Assembly (NCBI RefSeq): GCF_023073355.1
Contig: NZ_JADPJI010000005.1
Coordinates: 2,170,001-2,234,000, forward strand
Direction of reading: 5' to 3'
DNA length: 64,000 bases
Origin: Bradyrhizobium sp. 199
Lineage (GTDB): Bacteria; Pseudomonadota; Alphaproteobacteria; Rhizobiales; Xanthobacteraceae
Shown: positions 61,302 to 64,000 of the stretch, piece by piece
Layout of the letters: each line of letters begins with the position of its first letter
Position numbering within the stretch: the stretch's first letter is position 1
The notes under the pieces: generated by a model
Database searches by the model: none
What the model saw: the letters and a program-made list of their open reading frames with translations, nothing else
Told to the model about the DNA's origin: nothing
Program-made: the position numbers and the translations under genes

Positions 61302-62498
61302 TCAGCGGTCCACCTCGCCGAACACGATATCCAGGGACCCCAGGATTGCGGAGACGTCCGCGAGCAAATGTCCCTTGCAGAGGAAATCCATCGCCTGCAG
61401 ATGGGCAAATCCGGGAGACCTGATCTTGCACTTGTAGGCCTTGTTGGTCCCGTCCGAGACCAGGAACACGCCGAACTCCCCCTTGGGTGCTTCAACAGCG
61501 ACGTAGATTTCGCCGGCCGGAACGTGAAAGCCTTCCGTGTACAGCTTGAAATGGTGGATGAGTGCCTCCATCGACCGCTTCATCTCACCACGCCTGGGCG
61601 GCGCGACCTTGTTGTCCTGCACGAGCACCGGACCTCTTCCGTCCGGGGACTTCAACTTCTCGATGCACTGTTTCATGATGCGGACGGACTGCCTCATCTC
61701 TTCCATGCGAATGAGATAGCGGTCATAGCAGTCGCCGTTCCTGCCGATCGGGATATCAAACTCCATTTCGGCATAGCAGTCGTAAGGCTGCGCCTTCCGC
61801 AGGTCCCAGGCCGCTCCCGAACCGCGCACCATCACGCCGGAAAAGCCCCAGGCCCAGGCCTGCTCGAGGGTTACCCTGCCGATATCCACGTTGCGCGCCT
61901 TGAAGATCCGGTTGAGCGAGAGCAACCGGTCGAGATCGTCGACGACGCGCAGGAACGGATCGCACCAGGCCTCGATGTCGTCGATCAGCTTCGGCGGAAG
62001 GTCCTGATGCACGCCGCCGGGCCGGAAATAGTTCGCGTGCATCCGGCTGCCCGACGCACGCTCGTAGAACACCATGAGCTTCTCGCGCTCTTCGAAGCCC
62101 CACAGCGGCGGGGTCAGCGCACCGACGTCCATGGCTTGCGTCGTGACGTTCAGGAGGTGAGACAGGATCCGGCTGATTTCGTGATAGAGCACCCTGATGA
62201 GCTGCCCGCGCCGCGGCACTTCAACGCCGATCAGTCTTTCGATCGCAAGACAGAAGGCATGCTCCTGTGTCAGGGGTGCGACGTAGTCGAGCCGATCGAA
62301 ATATGGAATGGCCTGCAGATAGGTCTTGGCCTCGATCAGCTTCTCCGTGCCTCGATGCAGCAATCCGATATGGGGGTCGACTCGCGCGACGACTTCGCCG
62401 TCGAGCTCGAGCACGAGCCGCAGCACGCCATGGGCCGCCGGGTGCTGAGGACCGAAATTGATGGTAAAGTTTCTCAGGCTGGGAGACTGTTCGGGCAT
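61302..62498 (-). CDS. nuoD: NADH-quinone oxidoreductase subunit D (isolated copy)
   Basis: A 398-residue 49-kDa-type subunit of complex I, part of the quinone site. NFGPQHPAAHGVLRLVLELDGE, DRLDYVAPLTQEHAFCLAIE, the SHLLNVTTQAMDVGALTP segment and GEFGVFLVSDGTNKAYKCKIR are all present, and the protein ends FGEVDR as usual. No other nuo gene is next to it, unlike the normal nuoABCDEFGHIJKLMN order, so it is an extra copy or the remains of a second complex. Confidence 0.93.
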   Translation of the reverse strand: MPEQSPSLRNFTINFGPQHPAAHGVLRLVLELDGEVVARVDPHIGLLHRGTEKLIEAKTYLQAIPYFDRLDYVAPLTQEHAFCLAIERLIGVEVPRRGQLIRVLYHEISRILSHLLNVTTQAMDVGALTPPLWGFEEREKLMVFYERASGSRMHANYFRPGGVHQDLPPKLIDDIEAWCDPFLRVVDDLDRLLSLNRIFKARNVDIGRVTLEQAWAWGFSGVMVRGSGAAWDLRKAQPYDCYAEMEFDIPIGRNGDCYDRYLIRMEEMRQSVRIMKQCIEKLKSPDGRGPVLVQDNKVAPPRRGEMKRSMEALIHHFKLYTEGFHVPAGEIYVAVEAPKGEFGVFLVSDGTNKAYKCKIRSPGFAHLQAMDFLCKGHLLADVSAILGSLDIVFGEVDR

Positions 62499-62612
62499 TC
62501 TGCTTCCGATCGAAACGTCGGAGCGACCAGTCTAGCCGTGATCCACTGCGGGCGGCTTCACACAGGTTAATCGCGCGCTTGAATCCTGGGCTTGGCGAGC
62601 CGGAGCCCGTTT

Positions 62613-62638
62613 GGAACGCAAGTCTCACTGGGCGCGTT
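62613..62638 (+). promoter_or_regulatory. EcfG-type general stress promoter
   Basis: GGAAC (62613-62617), 17 bases, CGTT (62635-62638): a full consensus match. The DUF3551 start codon follows 24 bases downstream with TGGAG between. Confidence 0.7.
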
Positions 62639-62661
62639 CAATGTCGAAATTGGAGATTTCA

Positions 62662-62898
62662 ATGAGACATCGTTTGCTGATAGTTGCCGCCGCCCTGTCG
62701 CTCGTGGCGAGCCTTGGCTGGTCGACCTCCGCACTTGCACAGGATCGCTATTGCCTCCAGGGCCGGAGTTGGGGCTATCCGGGCAATTGCCAGTTCGCCA
62801 GTTACGCTCAATGCATCGCGACGGCATCGGGCACGCACGCCTCTTGCGGCATCAATCCTCGATATGCCTATGCGCGCCGTCACAGGGGATATCGGTGA
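62662..62898 (+). CDS. Secreted DUF3551 protein
   Basis: A 78-residue exported protein. Signal peptide LLIVAAALSLVASLGWSTSALA with cleavage before QDRYCLQG. The mature part holds four cysteines in the DUF3551 pattern (YCLQG, GNCQF, QCIAT, ASCGINP), then a basic Tyr/Arg tail. This small family is very common in Bradyrhizobium and has no known function. ATG 62662 is chosen over the earlier in-frame codon because the promoter and TGGAG precede it. Confidence 0.85.
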   Translation: MRHRLLIVAAALSLVASLGWSTSALAQDRYCLQGRSWGYPGNCQFASYAQCIATASGTHASCGINPRYAYARRHRGYR

Positions 62899-62934
62899 TG
62901 CGCGCAACCTTTAGACTGACAACCGGAACCCGAT

Positions 62935-63942
62935 TTGACTGATCGGACTGAGCCGAGCGGCATCGAGTCCGCAGAGCCCCAGCTCACTGCGGTCGTATTC
63001 TCCGGCGGCCTCGGGCTCGGAGCCTATCATGGCGGTGCGTTCGAAGCGCTCGCATCTCTCTCGCCGCAGATCGATTGGGTAACCGGTTCATCCGCCGGTG
63101 CGATCACGGCCGCCCTGATCGCGGGAAGCCCGAACGCCGATCGAGTCGCGGCTCTAAATAGCTACTGGCGGGGCGCGGCTGGCCCAGCCGTTCCGCCGAG
63201 TGCCGGCCGGCATCTGTTCGCCTGGCTGAGCTCGATCAATACGCGTTTGCTTGGCCACGCCGGCTTCTTCCATCCCCGTCTCCCGCTTCCGACACCTCAT
63301 TTCGGTGGCCTGTACGATCTCGGCCCGACGCGCGAACGCCTTGGTCAGTTGATCGATTTCGACCGCCTGAACGAGGGCCATCCGCGTATCACGATCTGTG
63401 CGACCGACCTCGAAAGCGGCAATGCCGTGCTATTCGACTCCTCGTCGGAACGGATCGAAATGGATCACATCCTGGCCAGCTGCGGGTTCCTCCCTGAGTT
63501 CGCGCCAGTGCAGATTGCCGGCCGGTGGCTCGGCGATGGCGGGTTCTCCCTCAACGCGCCATTCGAACCGATCCTGGAATCCTCGCGCCCGCTTCGCCTC
63601 TACGTGATCGACCTCTACGCTCGCGACGGCAAGGTGCCCGACGGCATCGAAGCCGCAGCCGAGCGCAAGAACGACCTGACCTTCGGGAACCAGACCTTCC
63701 AGCGCCTGGGCCATGCTCTGGAAGCCCGCCAGCTTCGCGCCGAGCTGCAGGACCTTAGTCGCGACGACCTCGTCTATCTCCTGAGCTACCGCCCCGGCCG
63801 TGAGGAAGCCGGTCCCGAAAAATCTTTTGATCTTTCGGAGGCGGCCATGGCGCAGCGGTGGCGGGCGGGCATCCTGGACATGCAATATGCAGCGAGCCTC
63901 GCTCAGATCCGGAACGGGATCTGCACCGTGCGCAGGCGATAG
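62935..63942 (+). CDS. Patatin-like phospholipase
   Basis: A 335-residue patatin-family serine lipase. Oxyanion loop GGLGLGAYHGGA (25-36), nucleophile S53 in GSSAG and the dyad Asp D201 in LGDGGFSLNAPF; the fold is complete. No signal peptide. TTG 62935 is preceded by CGGAACC; no earlier start fits since the DUF3551 gene ends 36 bases before. The last 58 bases of the window contain no supported gene. Confidence 0.88.
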   Translation: MTDRTEPSGIESAEPQLTAVVFSGGLGLGAYHGGAFEALASLSPQIDWVTGSSAGAITAALIAGSPNADRVAALNSYWRGAAGPAVPPSAGRHLFAWLSSINTRLLGHAGFFHPRLPLPTPHFGGLYDLGPTRERLGQLIDFDRLNEGHPRITICATDLESGNAVLFDSSSERIEMDHILASCGFLPEFAPVQIAGRWLGDGGFSLNAPFEPILESSRPLRLYVIDLYARDGKVPDGIEAAAERKNDLTFGNQTFQRLGHALEARQLRAELQDLSRDDLVYLLSYRPGREEAGPEKSFDLSEAAMAQRWRAGILDMQYAASLAQIRNGICTVRRR

Positions 63943-64000
63943 CGTCATTCTACGCGCTTCGATCGATACGCTGGCGGACGTCGAGGAGAAATCGGGTCAG

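Overview
The window is high-GC DNA whose gene content points to an alphaproteobacterium of the Bradyrhizobium / Rhodopseudomonas group. The signs are DUF2865 and DUF3551 proteins, class II DAHP synthase, FcbT-type TRAP transporters, a PleC/PdhS-like kinase, GGAAC-N16/17-CGTT general-stress promoters and the short palindromic intergenic repeats common in that group. This placement is inference from gene families; no rRNA or tRNA gene is visible.

Layout. 0-5.5 kb: a DUF2865 protein, nadE, dgkA, class II DAHP synthase and an alpha/beta hydrolase. 5.5-8 kb: a metal/tellurite-type membrane cluster (UPF0114, TerC, a small membrane protein, TerB). 8.2-8.6 kb: a decayed SnoaL-like gene. 8.7-11.5 kb: a redoxin, then a glutamine amidotransferase translationally coupled to a carboxylate-amine ligase, behind a possible EcfG promoter. 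12.5-17.5 kb: gor, a DUF2059 protein, rpiA, gph and moaA. 17.7-27.3 kb: TRAP permeases (DctQM), a secreted M20 peptidase, an OmpR/TctE-type two-component pair, a frameshifted small kinase, a YunG-like protein and two tandem paralogous TRAP binding proteins. 27.5-34.2 kb: an Mrp ATPase, a VOC protein, a beta-hydroxyacid dehydrogenase, NhaD, a PleC/PdhS-like kinase, DUF1289 and a retropepsin-like protease.

34.2-38.6 kb is a scarred locus. dusA, a known integration target, has a truncated tyrosine integrase against its 5' end. Next to it lie an intact feruloyl-CoA synthase, a frameshifted autotransporter barrel remnant and an IS3-family transposase remnant.

38.6-55.9 kb is the most interesting part: a tightly coupled glycoconjugate locus. 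It encodes inositol-3-phosphate synthase, a histidine phosphatase, a nucleotidyltransferase, a TIGR04290-type methyltransferase, a glycosidase whose barrel order looks circularly permuted, phosphopentomutase, two epimerases (one like CDP-paratose 2-epimerase), a B12-binding radical SAM protein carrying a natural His6 run, a GT4 enzyme, four CgeB-like glycosyltransferases and UDP-xylose synthase. Most junctions are GTGA/ATGA overlaps. A GGAAC-N16-CGTT promoter sits before ino1. The set looks able to make an inositol- and/or xylose-containing methylated oligosaccharide or glycolipid under general stress control; the product is unknown.

55.9-64 kb: a SemiSWEET sugar carrier coupled to treZ, a DUF3606 protein, glgX, an isolated nuoD, a DUF3551 secreted protein behind a clear EcfG-type promoter, and a patatin-like lipase. 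The trehalose/glycogen genes next to the glycan locus suggest a stress and osmoprotection neighbourhood. treY, the usual partner of treZ, is not here.
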